Source of the DNA: Shinella curvata
Lineage (GTDB): Bacteria; Pseudomonadota; Alphaproteobacteria; Rhizobiales; Rhizobiaceae
Assembly (NCBI RefSeq): GCF_022899935.1
Contig: NZ_JALJCJ010000012.1
Coordinates: 1-51,028 of the forward strand
Direction: 5' to 3'
Length of the DNA stretch: 51,028 nucleotides
The translations under genes and the position numbers were made by a program. Shown piece by piece: positions 1 through 8,861 of the stretch. Under the pieces are notes generated by a model. It was not told the DNA's origin, did no database searches, and worked only from the letters and a program-made list of their open reading frames with translations. The first letter of the stretch is position 1. Each line of letters begins with the position of its first letter.

Positions 1-50
1 TCGCTGCTTCTTCATAAGTCCGTCCTCAATAGGCCAGACTCTAATCCATT

Positions 51-94
51 CTGGAGGAAATTCTCAGTGGCAGGTCATCAGGGACTTCCTCCAG
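51..94. repeat. 9-bp perfect inverted repeat
   Basis: CTGGAGGAA (51-59) is matched by TTCCTCCAG (86-94) around a 26-base spacer. It lies in the 242-base gene-free stretch upstream of the LysR gene. It could be an operator or a remnant of something cut by the window edge. No T-run follows, so it is not a convincing terminator. Confidence 0.4.
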
Positions 95-242
95 CACGTT
101 CACTGATCCTCCCAGTGTCGAATAACACCGTATTTCACAGTGGGACCGCTCGGGAGACAAACATGTTGAGTGGACAGTCCTACTCCAAATCCAGACGCGG
201 ATAACGTAAGGTCGATGGAGAAAACTCGGGTCCACGCGCCTT

Positions 243-1160
243 ATGAAGAACCTTCGTCATCTCCCTCTTCAAACCTTACGAACATTCGAGGCATCGGCCC
301 GTCATGGGAGCCTGACAAAGGCTGCCGACGAGCTCAGCTTAACGGACAGCGCCGTCAGTCATCAGATTCGCCGCCTAGAGGAAGCATTAGGCTACGAGTT
401 GTTTGTCAAAGCGGGGCGCGGACTAACGCTCACTGACGCTGGTCGAATTCTCGCGAAGACAGTCAGCCAAGCCCTTCAGGAAATCTCCGACGCTGCTCTA
501 AGGCTGGCAGACCTCAAGGACGGCGGCGGCAAGCTGGAAATCGCCTGCCCTCCGATGTTCGCGAACACATGGCTGGCAAAGAACCTGGGCGATTTCTGCC
601 GCGACTTCCCATCCATCGAGTGCCACATCACCTTCATGGACAACCACAGAGTACACGAGGTGAAAGACACTGACATCGGGCTGGTGTTCGGGAATGGAGG
701 GTGGCCCGACAGATGGTCGGCGTCATTGGATCAGGTCAATGTCGCACCCGTCTGCACCCCTCGTCTACTCGACAGCATCGGCGGACAGTCCGCCAAACCG
801 ATAGACCTCAGCAGGACGTTGCTACTCCATTGGGATGACGGGTCGGAATGGAGGCGATGGTTTGCAGAGGTTGGGCTTCCGGGTGTCGACCAAGATGCAC
901 GCCATCTCTACTGTAACGATCTAGGCATGGCGATCGGCCTCGCGGTACATGGCGCGGGCGTTGCGCTGGTCAGCGATATGTTGGCTGCCCACGACCTCAA
1001 ACGCAACACACTCGTCAAGCCGTTTCCTTACGCGATCGATATCTTCGGGGCATGGCACGTACTATCTACGGATCGCAACCTTTCCCGTCCCGCGGTTCGG
1101 CTCTTTCTACGGTGGCTCCTGCCGCAGTTTGGGCGAGCGAACCTGCTCGCGTCCCTGTAG
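243..1160 (+). CDS. LysR-family transcriptional regulator, GcvA-like
   Basis: A 305-residue LysR-type regulator, the usual family length. The N-terminal winged helix (about residues 7-66) shows the classic pattern RTFEASARHGSLTKAADEL followed by SAVSHQIRRLEE, then a linker helix and a periplasmic-binding-protein-like effector domain (about 95-300). The opening LPLQTLRTFEA is typical of the GcvA/AmpR branch. The start is the ATG at 243. No metabolic gene is directly beside it: the next gene converges on it from the minus strand. It might act on the nearby amino-acid catabolic operon at 4.8 kb, but this is inference; its effector is unknown. Confidence 0.9.
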   Translation: MKNLRHLPLQTLRTFEASARHGSLTKAADELSLTDSAVSHQIRRLEEALGYELFVKAGRGLTLTDAGRILAKTVSQALQEISDAALRLADLKDGGGKLEIACPPMFANTWLAKNLGDFCRDFPSIECHITFMDNHRVHEVKDTDIGLVFGNGGWPDRWSASLDQVNVAPVCTPRLLDSIGGQSAKPIDLSRTLLLHWDDGSEWRRWFAEVGLPGVDQDARHLYCNDLGMAIGLAVHGAGVALVSDMLAAHDLKRNTLVKPFPYAIDIFGAWHVLSTDRNLSRPAVRLFLRWLLPQFGRANLLASL

Positions 1161-1265
1161 TTATGTTCCACTCGACCCTATAAGGGCGATTAGGGAGGGA
1201 TTCACTCAGAGGCGCGCGCGAACAGCGGCCCCATATGCATCCTGTCCACCTGTGCTTTGGCAAGT

Positions 1266-2948
1266 TTAACGATCACTCACGGCGATCGCTTTGGTACGGG
1301 CTTTCTTGGCGGATAAGATTTCAAACTCACCATGCAACTTGCCGTGTTCGACGGTCATCTTCGCGTCGTAGCCAGCCTTATGCGGAACGCACAGCGGCAA
1401 CGATAAGAGGTGATCACTGGAACTATGGGCAAGATAGACGGCAGTCGGGGCCTCGAATGACATTCGCATGGCATCGCCATGCCACTCGGAACCGATAGAC
1501 ACCGTCGCGCCGGGCTTGGCATGATCGAAGAAGCACCCGAGGAAGCTCACCAGCGTTGCCTCGAATCCCAACCGGTCACCTCTGATCGAGCGTCTTGATG
1601 CGACACCTCTGCTGTCGATTTGAATACCCGTGACGAGACAGGTGTTCGACAGATTTTCCACAATCTCCCGAACGAGTTCGTTGGGCGAGAAATCTTCGGA
1701 AACCAGCGTATCCTGACGTGGGGCTTCCCCGGCCCTTACGAGCGCTCTCGTCAATTTCCTGATCCGCTCCGTCAAGCTAGCGATGTTGTGAATCGTCTCC
1801 TGGTAGTCGTGGTTGAAGTTGGACAGCCTGCTTCCAAGGGATGTTGCCGAGTCGAATATTGTCGTTAAAGGCATGAGGATATCGGCCTTCAATGCGCTTA
1901 CGACGTTCAATAAGTCCGGTCCGGGGATGGTGTCCGGGTAGATATGTGGAGTTTTGCTGGATATCGACCGCAGCTTTGCAAGTTCCTGCGTGAGGATTGT
2001 CTCCCGCTTTTTGAACATCTCGATGCGTTTCACGTAGTCGGACACATCCACACTGAGCCAGATTGAGCGACCGTCCCTACAGGCGTGTTCTTTCACAGAG
2101 AAAGTACGCCCGTCCGGAAGGGTGACCTCGTGTGGGGAGACGTCGTCAGATACGGCTGCCATTCCCGCAAGTCGCTGCCGCAACGTTGAAACAGCTATCT
2201 CCGACGTGCCTGACCCCACTCCCATCACCTGTTCAAACCCTCGATCCCAGGACAGGAGACGTTCACCACTGCAGACCGCAAGACCGACATGCTTATCCGG
2301 CCAATCCGATCGGAGTTGCTCAAGGCTAGACGCATCGGTGAACGGAGTTGATGGCGACGCCAGATCGCTCTGACCCCTTAACTTTTCCAGGTATATTTTC
2401 CGACCGTACTCGCTGAGCTTCACCGTAACGTCTCGACCCTCCCACTCACGGTCGATGAGTCCTGCGGTTACAAGGTTGGTTAGTATTCTCGAGAGATTTG
2501 CGTCGCCCAGATTAAACGAGGCGAGGAGCTGCTTTCGGTCGACACCGTCTGGATTCGCCCCAACGGCGGTCAAGATTGCGGAAACATGCTTCTTGGACAG
2601 GACATCTGCTACCGAATGTACGTCCGCGAAGTGGTGGGCTTGCTCAAGCAGTTCCCCCAGGACGATAAAGCGTTCTGCCAACAATCTGTCGTTGACCTCG
2701 ACAAGGCCTCGTATCCGGCCGACCACGACGGCCCATTCATCGAGGCTGCCACCAAACCGCCGCCCCGCGATGAGGTGAAAAACCAAACTCTGGACTTTTT
2801 CGTAAACGGTTTCACGGGCCTGGGCAGTGCCACCGTCGGCAAGGTAGGCCTTAACGGCGCTAAAAGCATCCGCAGGCGATTTACCTGGTTGAAGCAAGCC
2901 ACCAATCGCCCTGCGGCGGATTGCGGATTCCAGAGCGTCGGTTCCCAT
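1266..2948 (-). CDS. Winged-helix / PAS-like / degenerate histidine-kinase-like protein
   Basis: A 560-residue protein of mixed architecture. An N-terminal helical part is followed by a MarR/ArsR-like winged helix (about 115-190, including LLASFNLGDANLSRILTNLV and GLIDREWEG). A PAS-like segment follows (about 215-310), then a helical region placed like a kinase dimerisation domain (about 345-400), then a C-terminal ATPase-like fold. The expected phospho-acceptor His is missing: the H-box position reads KADILMPLTTI. No canonical N-box or DxGxG box is visible. It therefore looks like a pseudokinase or ligand-sensing regulator rather than an active kinase. The nitrilase-like gene lies 99 bases upstream on the same strand, so the two probably form an operon. 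I do not recognise a named family. Confidence 0.75.
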   Translation of the reverse strand: MGTDALESAIRRRAIGGLLQPGKSPADAFSAVKAYLADGGTAQARETVYEKVQSLVFHLIAGRRFGGSLDEWAVVVGRIRGLVEVNDRLLAERFIVLGELLEQAHHFADVHSVADVLSKKHVSAILTAVGANPDGVDRKQLLASFNLGDANLSRILTNLVTAGLIDREWEGRDVTVKLSEYGRKIYLEKLRGQSDLASPSTPFTDASSLEQLRSDWPDKHVGLAVCSGERLLSWDRGFEQVMGVGSGTSEIAVSTLRQRLAGMAAVSDDVSPHEVTLPDGRTFSVKEHACRDGRSIWLSVDVSDYVKRIEMFKKRETILTQELAKLRSISSKTPHIYPDTIPGPDLLNVVSALKADILMPLTTIFDSATSLGSRLSNFNHDYQETIHNIASLTERIRKLTRALVRAGEAPRQDTLVSEDFSPNELVREIVENLSNTCLVTGIQIDSRGVASRRSIRGDRLGFEATLVSFLGCFFDHAKPGATVSIGSEWHGDAMRMSFEAPTAVYLAHSSSDHLLSLPLCVPHKAGYDAKMTVEHGKLHGEFEILSAKKARTKAIAVSDR

Positions 2949-3047
2949 CAGTCAACAACACCTAATACGATGCGAATATGCCACATATAATGCTTCACAA
3001 AGCTTTACATCGGGTTGCGCAGAAAGCGAGTCATCTTTTATTGCCAC

Positions 3048-4328
3048 TTAAAGTGTCAGCCGTCGCCAGGGTTCCCCGCTGGACGCATTTTCCCTGACAT
3101 GCCCGCCGTCTACGGGGGAAAGAAAATACCCGATCAAGTCGCTTGGAGCGGGTGAATTGTGCTCGTCGTAGTGCTGTTGAACCACTACGGTCTTCATCTT
3201 GCTCTGATCGTAGAGGAATTTTGCTTTGTCCTCGTGTCGCCTCATCGTGGTGACGCCTCCGCAGGACGGGACGATCAAAAGATCGACATCGAGATGATCA
3301 AACGGTGGATTGTCGAAAATGTTACAGTAGTCGAGGCATATCGCCGTCGACACCGCGCGATCGGCAAGGAGGACGACTGTGATCGTATCGCCCGTTTCGA
3401 TACGTTCCTGAATTCCGACTTCACTGTAGCGGTAGAGCTTTTTATGGCGCGCGATTGGCGCTCCGATCATGTCGAGCATGACCGACTCGTTTTCATACAG
3501 CTGATCTTCCCGCTTCTCGTGGCTCGACCCCGCCACCACGAAACTCATGCCGTCGGTGATGATCTGGTCGCTGGCCAGCGCCAGCCGGAGGTCTTGAATC
3601 ATGGAGCTGGGCAAAGTCAGCTCCGGATAAATGGCCCCAGCGCAGTCTTCTTTCGAGGCGCGCTCGATCCCGCCCACCAGAGACGCGAAATGACCCGGAC
3701 ATGATGTCGAAGTGACAACAAAATGGTTGTCGTTGTCGTAGTCTAAGTCGAACTCGAGTTTGTCGAAAACGGCAGCACCCAATTGGAATGGCTTTCCCGC
3801 CGCCATACGCACCCGTCCTGCGGCATCGTCATGGACCTTGAGGTCGATACGATACTTGCCGATTTTGGACGGGAGCATTCGAGCGCGTTTGAATGCCCTT
3901 CGGTAAAACGGCTCCCCACCCTTGGCTAAGCGGTTTTTCGGAGCACGGTTGATGAAGAACCCGCCTTCATCTTCGAACGAAACCTCGTAGAAACTCGCCC
4001 TACGGGAGACCGCGGCGTCGTCCGTAAGAAAGAACAGGTCTTCGAGAAAACGTAGTCGGATGGCAAGTGACTCGAAAATCTTCATTTTCGCAGCCGAGGT
4101 CTGCACCTTCTCATCAAATTGACCAAAGACGTTTTCAAGGACCATCCCGGCCACAGCATCGTCCAAGCTCTTCTCGGAAAGCGACCGATAGGTGCTGCAC
4201 ACATCTTCCTCCGCGTCGCGCATGCAGAGCCACAAAATGAAGATGGAGAATTTCAAGGTTTCAGGCTCGTCAGCGTAGGCCTTGGCCTGCTGGAGTCTTC
4301 TATTTGTCTGGCTGATCCAGTCGGTCAT
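3048..4328 (-). CDS. Nitrilase-superfamily (carbon-nitrogen hydrolase) protein with extra N-terminal domain
   Basis: 426 residues. The C-terminal half carries a nitrilase-like triad: Glu in AIYPELTLP (about residue 229), Lys in RHKKLYRYS (about 293) and Cys in AICLDYCN (about 331), followed by the strand DLLIVPSCGG. Nitrilase-fold enzymes hydrolyse or transfer C-N bonds of amides or nitriles. About 200 N-terminal residues do not belong to the catalytic fold and are unrecognised. They include a helical hydrophobic patch near FSIFILWLCM. Most stand-alone nitrilases are about 260-330 residues, so this is a fusion or an effector-type variant. It is the first gene of a minus-strand pair with the winged-helix/pseudokinase gene. 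The substrate cannot be told from sequence. It could be a metabolic amidase or a toxin-like effector. Confidence 0.75.
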   Translation of the reverse strand: MTDWISQTNRRLQQAKAYADEPETLKFSIFILWLCMRDAEEDVCSTYRSLSEKSLDDAVAGMVLENVFGQFDEKVQTSAAKMKIFESLAIRLRFLEDLFFLTDDAAVSRRASFYEVSFEDEGGFFINRAPKNRLAKGGEPFYRRAFKRARMLPSKIGKYRIDLKVHDDAAGRVRMAAGKPFQLGAAVFDKLEFDLDYDNDNHFVVTSTSCPGHFASLVGGIERASKEDCAGAIYPELTLPSSMIQDLRLALASDQIITDGMSFVVAGSSHEKREDQLYENESVMLDMIGAPIARHKKLYRYSEVGIQERIETGDTITVVLLADRAVSTAICLDYCNIFDNPPFDHLDVDLLIVPSCGGVTTMRRHEDKAKFLYDQSKMKTVVVQQHYDEHNSPAPSDLIGYFLSPVDGGHVRENASSGEPWRRLTL

Positions 4329-4802
4329 GCGCCCCCCTTGTGTTCGACGGTCTCCGACGTAGAAGGGAGATTCAACGTTCAGCGAACCGCTGGACGTGTG
4401 TCATGCCTAACGAAAATGATGTCGAATGCCACTTCCGAAATGGCTCAAAGTCGAACGCCTGTCAACCACCTGAGATTGCACGAATGCAACAAAGTCGCAC
4501 GCTGTAACCTCGTTGTCGAAGGGTGTGGCGAGGGCGCGCCGACACCTGACTTATCGGGCAGGTAGCCGACCCTATCGGCGACGCTTATTAGTAGCCTCTC
4601 ATCGAGCGAAGCGTGACCGCTGTTCACACATGCGGGATTAAAACGCGTCCAATCCTTTGAACCACCGCCGCGATTCATGACGTGAGATCATGTAACGGGT
4701 GAGGAATGGTCATTTGCGCGTCACAAATTTTTATAACTAGGATGGGTACAAGGAAAATAAAAATGACGATCACGGGAACGACTTCAAAGGGGGACGCAAG
4801 TA
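4329..4802. other. Gene-free divergent intergenic region
   Basis: 474 bases between the nitrilase-like gene (minus) and the ABC importer operon (plus). Only a short minus-strand frame of low plausibility lies here. It must hold promoters for both directions. The last 100 bases before the ABC gene are AT-rich (about 4720-4770). The ribosome-binding sequence AAGGGGG lies about ten bases before the ATG at 4803. I could not assign a confident -35/-10 pair or operator. Confidence 0.5.
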
Positions 4803-5570
4803 ATGAATCTTGCTGTCAAGGATATCCACAAATCATACGGTAATTTCGAGGTGCTGAAGGGCATTTCGCTCGAAGCGAACTCCGGTGACGTGATTAGTAT
4901 AATCGGTGCGAGCGGCTCCGGTAAGAGTACGTTTCTCCGCTGCATCAACTTCCTCGAGCGCCCAAATTCAGGACAGATTTCCATCAACGGTGATGTCCTC
5001 TCGACTAAACTCGAACGCGACGGTTACCTTCGCCCGACAAACCACCGTCAGCTCCAGGCGATGAGAGCCAAGCTGGCCATGGTTTTCCAGAATTTCTGTC
5101 TCTGGTCCCACATGTCCGTACTGTCGAATGTGATCGAAGCCCCCATGAGCGCCCTCGGCGTTCCAAGGGCTGAGGCCTGCGAACGCGCCAAGGAGAACCT
5201 GGCGAAGGTCGGCCTCGGCTTCGACGTCCTTGAGAAGTATCCCGCCCATCTTTCCGGCGGCCAACAGCAGCGTGTTGCTATTGCACGAGCGCTTAGCGTG
5301 AATCCCGATGTCATGCTTTTCGACGAGCCAACCTCTGCGCTGGACCCCGAACTTGTCGGCGAGGTCCTCCGGGTCATGCAGACCTTGGCAGAGGAAGGCC
5401 GTACCATGGTGGTTGTGACGCACGAGATGGGCTTTGCCCGCCATGCGTCGAGCCGCGTGATGTTCCTCCATCAGGGGCTGGTCGAAGAAGAAGGATCGCC
5501 CGAGAACATCTTCAATTCCCCGTCGAGCCCACGGCTCCAACAATTTCTGGCAGGTCGCCTGAAACACTGA
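4803..5570 (+). CDS. Polar amino-acid ABC transporter ATP-binding protein (HisP/OccP type)
   Basis: The 255-residue ATPase subunit of a polar amino-acid importer. It has Walker [10 protein letters not shown] (35-43), Q-loop MVFQNFCLW, signature [15 protein letters not shown] (about 150), Walker [15 protein letters not shown] (about 170-183) and the H-loop [11 protein letters not shown]. The stretch [13 protein letters not shown] is typical of the HisP/OccP/NocP subfamily serving arginine, histidine, octopine and nopaline uptake. It is the first gene of an operon that continues with a binding protein and two permeases. A strong Shine-Dalgarno (AAGGGGG) supports the start. It powers uptake across the inner membrane from the cytoplasmic side. 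Confidence 0.95.
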   Translation: MNLAVKDIHKSYGNFEVLKGISLEANSGDVISIIGASGSGKSTFLRCINFLERPNSGQISINGDVLSTKLERDGYLRPTNHRQLQAMRAKLAMVFQNFCLWSHMSVLSNVIEAPMSALGVPRAEACERAKENLAKVGLGFDVLEKYPAHLSGGQQQRVAIARALSVNPDVMLFDEPTSALDPELVGEVLRVMQTLAEEGRTMVVVTHEMGFARHASSRVMFLHQGLVEEEGSPENIFNSPSSPRLQQFLAGRLKH

Positions 5571-5635
5571 CCATCTCTTGGGAGAGAGGCGGCTCAGCGA
5601 AATACAAGAAACCCAACATCACCAGAGGTAGAACA

Positions 5636-6400
5636 ATGAGGATTCTCATCAATTCCGCATGCGCTCTCGTATTGGCTACAACCTTCCTCACCCCGGCTTT
5701 CGCCGCCGAGAAGGTCACGATCGCCACGGATGCGACCTTCCCTCCGTTCGAGTCGATTGACGAAAACGGCAAGCTCATTGGTTTCGATATCGAGCTCATG
5801 GAAGCCATCTGCAAGGAAGCGGAACTCGACTGCGACATCATCGGCGCGGCATGGGACGGCATGTTCCCATCGCTGATCGAAGGGAAATATCACGCACTGA
5901 TCTCACAGCTGACCGTGACCGACAAGCGTCGTCAGGTCGTTGCGTTCAGCGACATCTACGACCACCCGATCTTCCGTTTCGCTGCCAAGAAGGGTGCGGA
6001 CATCACGATTTCGCCCGAGGGTGTTACGGGCAAGATCATCGCCGTCCAGACCGGTACGCCGATGGACGCCTATGTCACCGCCCATATGCCCGGCGCGACG
6101 ATCAAGCGCTACGACTCCGGTAGCGCGCCTTTCCTCGACCTCACGAACGGCCGTGCCGATCTCGTTCTAGGCTATCAGGCCCAGATCGTTCACAGCTTCC
6201 TCAAGACGGACGACGGCAAGGACTTCGAGCTGACCGGTCCGGAAATGACCGGAAAGGACGCCAAGGAGTTCGGCGAAGGCGTCGCTATCGCAATCGGGAA
6301 AAACAATACGCAACTTGTCGAGGACGTGAACAGGGGGCTCAGCAAGGTCCGTGAAAACGGCACGCTGAAGGCCCTCATGACGAAGTATTTCGGCGAGTAA
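5636..6400 (+). CDS. Periplasmic amino-acid-binding protein of the ABC importer
   Basis: 254 residues with a Sec signal peptide (about residues 1-23, ending LTPAFA before AEKV). The mature protein begins with the family pattern VTIATDATFPPFESID, followed by GFDIELMEAICKEA, as in lysine/arginine/ornithine- and opine-binding proteins (SBP family 3). The run YHALISQLTVTDKRRQ gives the usual ligand contacts. It collects the substrate in the periplasm and delivers it to the two permeases encoded next. Specificity for a cationic or guanidino amino acid is inferred from family and context. It starts 65 bases after the ATPase gene. Confidence 0.93.
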   Translation: MRILINSACALVLATTFLTPAFAAEKVTIATDATFPPFESIDENGKLIGFDIELMEAICKEAELDCDIIGAAWDGMFPSLIEGKYHALISQLTVTDKRRQVVAFSDIYDHPIFRFAAKKGADITISPEGVTGKIIAVQTGTPMDAYVTAHMPGATIKRYDSGSAPFLDLTNGRADLVLGYQAQIVHSFLKTDDGKDFELTGPEMTGKDAKEFGEGVAIAIGKNNTQLVEDVNRGLSKVRENGTLKALMTKYFGE

Positions 6401-6405
6401 GAGCG

Positions 6406-7095
6406 ATGGTTTCGGAGTTCTCCGTGAGCATTCTGGCAGCAGGGTCGACGACCCTGCTGCTGGCACTGAGCTCGCTCGTACTTGCCACGGTGATCGGATT
6501 GGCGGCCGCGTTTGCCAAGCTCTCCGAGAACAGGTTCCTGAGAAGGACTGCCGCGGTTTATACCTTCGTGATCCGCGGTATTCCGGACTTGGTCTGGATG
6601 TTGTTGATATTCTACAGCCTCCCGTCGCTGCTTAACCAGACAGCTGGGACACTCGGCTGGGACGTCCGCTTCGAGTTCCCGCCCATCGGTGCTGCTATCG
6701 GCACGCTTGGTTTGATCTTCGGTGCCTATATGACCGAGACTTTCCGCATGGCGCTCCTCAACATCCCCAAAGGACAGGTCGAGGCGGCGTTGGCCTACGG
6801 CCTGCCAAAGTCCGCCATTTTCCTCAGGATCATCCTGCCGCAGCTCACGCGGCTTGCGTTGCCGGGGTTCACAAACAACTGGCTTGTCTTAGCGAAAGCG
6901 ACAGCGCTCGCCTCGTTGATCGGCCTGCACGACGTCATGTTCAGGGCCAAGGGTGCCGCGGAGGCGACGAGCAAGCCCTTCACCTTTTTCCTCGTAGCGG
7001 CAGCATTTTACCTGACACTGACCGTGTGCTCGATGATCGTGCTTACGATCGTGGCAAAACGGACGTCCATGGGCGTCAAGGAGCTCGCACCATGA
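6406..7095 (+). CDS. Amino-acid ABC transporter permease (HisQ/OccQ type)
   Basis: A 229-residue membrane permease with about five hydrophobic helices. The EAA loop that docks to the ATPase reads QVEAALAYGLPKSAIFLRII (starting near residue 125). The N-terminal IRGIPDLVWMLLIFY matches the His/Glu/Gln/Arg/opine permease family. The gene follows the binding-protein stop by five bases and overlaps the next permease by four bases (ATGA), so the two permeases are translationally coupled. It forms a heterodimeric channel with the next gene product. Confidence 0.93.
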   Translation: MVSEFSVSILAAGSTTLLLALSSLVLATVIGLAAAFAKLSENRFLRRTAAVYTFVIRGIPDLVWMLLIFYSLPSLLNQTAGTLGWDVRFEFPPIGAAIGTLGLIFGAYMTETFRMALLNIPKGQVEAALAYGLPKSAIFLRIILPQLTRLALPGFTNNWLVLAKATALASLIGLHDVMFRAKGAAEATSKPFTFFLVAAAFYLTLTVCSMIVLTIVAKRTSMGVKELAP

Positions 7096-7784
7096 ACTGG
7101 AACATCATCGTCGAGAATATCCCGCTCTATTTCACGGGTATGAAACTGACGCTCTTCCTGGCGTTTACGTCGTTGGCACTGTCTTTCATCATAGCCGTGC
7201 CGCTTTCCTTTCTCAGGAACAGCGCCCGCTCCGGCGTGCGATACGCCGTAAGTGCCTACACCCTACTTTTTAGGGGTACCCCGCTGCTCGTCCAGCTGTT
7301 CCTGATCTACTTCGGGCTCGCGCAGTTCGGGTTGATCCGCCACAGCTTCATGTGGCCCTGGCTCTCCAGTCCACTGGTCTGTGTTCTTCTTGCCTTCGTC
7401 CTGAACACCGCCGCTTACACCACCGAGATTTTCGCCGGAGCGCTTAGAAGCATACCTGTAGGAGAGCTTGAAGCCGCAAGGGCCTACGGGCTCCCCAAGA
7501 GCAAGCAGGCGATCAGAATCCTCGTGCCCGCGATGTTGACGCGCGCGCTTCCCCTCTACGGCAACGAGATGATCATGATGTTGCATGCGACCTCGCTGGC
7601 CAGCACCGTCACGCTGCTGGAGACGACGGGTGTCGCCCGGCGCATCACGCTCGACAACTACATCCAGTTCGAACCGTACGTAACGGCGGCTGGAATCTAT
7701 CTCACCATCACGTTCGTCATCATCACCTCGTTCCAGATCGTCCAGCGACGCTTTGCTGGTTATCTCGAGCCTCGCAGCATCTAG
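7092..7784 (+). CDS. Amino-acid ABC transporter permease (HisM/OccM type)
   Basis: 230 residues from the ATG at 7092, which overlaps the stop of the upstream permease (ATGA). A Shine-Dalgarno AAGGAG precedes it. An in-frame upstream start at 7026 is rejected because it would overlap the coding part of the first permease. The family pattern is LFRGTPLLVQLFLIYFG, and the EAA loop is ELEAARAYGLPKSKQAIRIL. It is the second transmembrane subunit of the importer encoded at 4803-7784. Confidence 0.93.
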   Translation: MNWNIIVENIPLYFTGMKLTLFLAFTSLALSFIIAVPLSFLRNSARSGVRYAVSAYTLLFRGTPLLVQLFLIYFGLAQFGLIRHSFMWPWLSSPLVCVLLAFVLNTAAYTTEIFAGALRSIPVGELEAARAYGLPKSKQAIRILVPAMLTRALPLYGNEMIMMLHATSLASTVTLLETTGVARRITLDNYIQFEPYVTAAGIYLTITFVIITSFQIVQRRFAGYLEPRSI

Positions 7785-7844
7785 CTCCCAAGTCCGACCA
7801 TTCCAACCATATTGCCCCGAGCGGCAAAACGAAGGAGACGACAA

Positions 7845-8807
7845 ATGACTGAAAAGCCAAATCTCGGTGCGCTCTATGGCGCGGCGTCGGAAACCAAGAC
7901 ATTTCTTGGCCTGGAGGCGTGCACGTCGCTCGACGGGATCAATGCCCCCGTCGCGATCATTGGCGCTGCCGGGGCTACCCCGTATGCGTCAGTCGGCGCG
8001 TACTGCCGGAACGGCCCGGACGCGCTACGCCGTGCCACCGGTGCGCTGACGGCCAACGTGGATCGGCACGACTTCGACCACGGCGGCCCAGTTTTCCCGA
8101 GCAACTCCAGTCGTCCTGTCGACTGCGGCAACCTTCCGTACGATGAGAAGGACTACGCACTTAACAGGAAGACGATCGGCGATGCCATCGACGCTATCCT
8201 GCGCGGCGGTGCCGTCCCGGTCCTGCTCGGTGGAGATGACTCCGTTCCGATCCCGATGCTCGAGGCGCTCGGCCGCGACGGCAGCGGCCGCAAGTTCACG
8301 ATTCTCCAGATCGACGCACACATCGACTGGCGTGACGTACATATGGGGGAAAGCCACGGTCTATCATCCACCATGCGCCGCGCATCCGAAATGGACCATG
8401 TAGAGCGCATCATCCAGGTTGGTGCACGCGGGATCGGCTCAGCGGCGACCACGGACTACGAAGACGCGGTTAAGAGCGGCGTGCAGTTCATCACCGCCTA
8501 CGAGTACCACAAGGCGGGGATCGATGCCGTCACCAACCTTATTCCCCCAGGAAGCAACATCGTGATCTGCATCGACGCGGATGCATTCGATCCCTCGATC
8601 GTCCCCGGCGTGATCGGGCGCTCTCCCGGCGGCCTCAGCTACTACCAGATGGTCGACCTCATCAAGGGTGCGGCCACCAAGGGCAAGATCGCGGCGATGG
8701 ACTTCGTCGAATACATGCCGGAACGCGATGTGGACGACATCGGAGCACTCAATGTCGCCCGTCTGATCACGACCGCACTCGGCGTCATCGTTCGACAGAC
8801 TATCTGA
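7845..8807 (+). CDS. Ureohydrolase (agmatinase/arginase family) with variant metal site GGDDS
   Basis: A 320-residue member of the Mn-dependent ureohydrolase family, which removes urea from guanidino compounds. Two of the three signature motifs are intact: IDAHIDWRD (about 156) and CIDADAFDPSIVPG (about 242). The first reads LLGGDDSVPIP (about 128) where the family usually has GGDHS, so a metal-ligand His is replaced by Asp. The start at 7845 is preceded by AAGGAG; an upstream in-frame ATG has no such site. The gene follows the importer and precedes a PLP gamma-lyase-type gene, suggesting a guanidino substrate such as arginine, canavanine, hydroxyguanidine or guanidinobutyrate. The exact substrate is not readable from sequence. 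Confidence 0.88.
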   Translation: MTEKPNLGALYGAASETKTFLGLEACTSLDGINAPVAIIGAAGATPYASVGAYCRNGPDALRRATGALTANVDRHDFDHGGPVFPSNSSRPVDCGNLPYDEKDYALNRKTIGDAIDAILRGGAVPVLLGGDDSVPIPMLEALGRDGSGRKFTILQIDAHIDWRDVHMGESHGLSSTMRRASEMDHVERIIQVGARGIGSAATTDYEDAVKSGVQFITAYEYHKAGIDAVTNLIPPGSNIVICIDADAFDPSIVPGVIGRSPGGLSYYQMVDLIKGAATKGKIAAMDFVEYMPERDVDDIGALNVARLITTALGVIVRQTI

Positions 8808-8861
8808 ACCTCCCGCAGCCTGGGTGTCTTTTACTCAGGCCCATTCTCCTAAGGAGCTCTC

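Noticed and set aside
3048-4328. Reading the nitrilase-like gene as part of the amino-acid catabolic operon
   Set aside because: It is on the opposite strand with its own partner, and its N-terminal extension does not match metabolic amidases.
4445-4678. 77-residue minus-strand frame in the divergent intergenic region
   Set aside because: No ribosome-binding site or motif; composition like chance.
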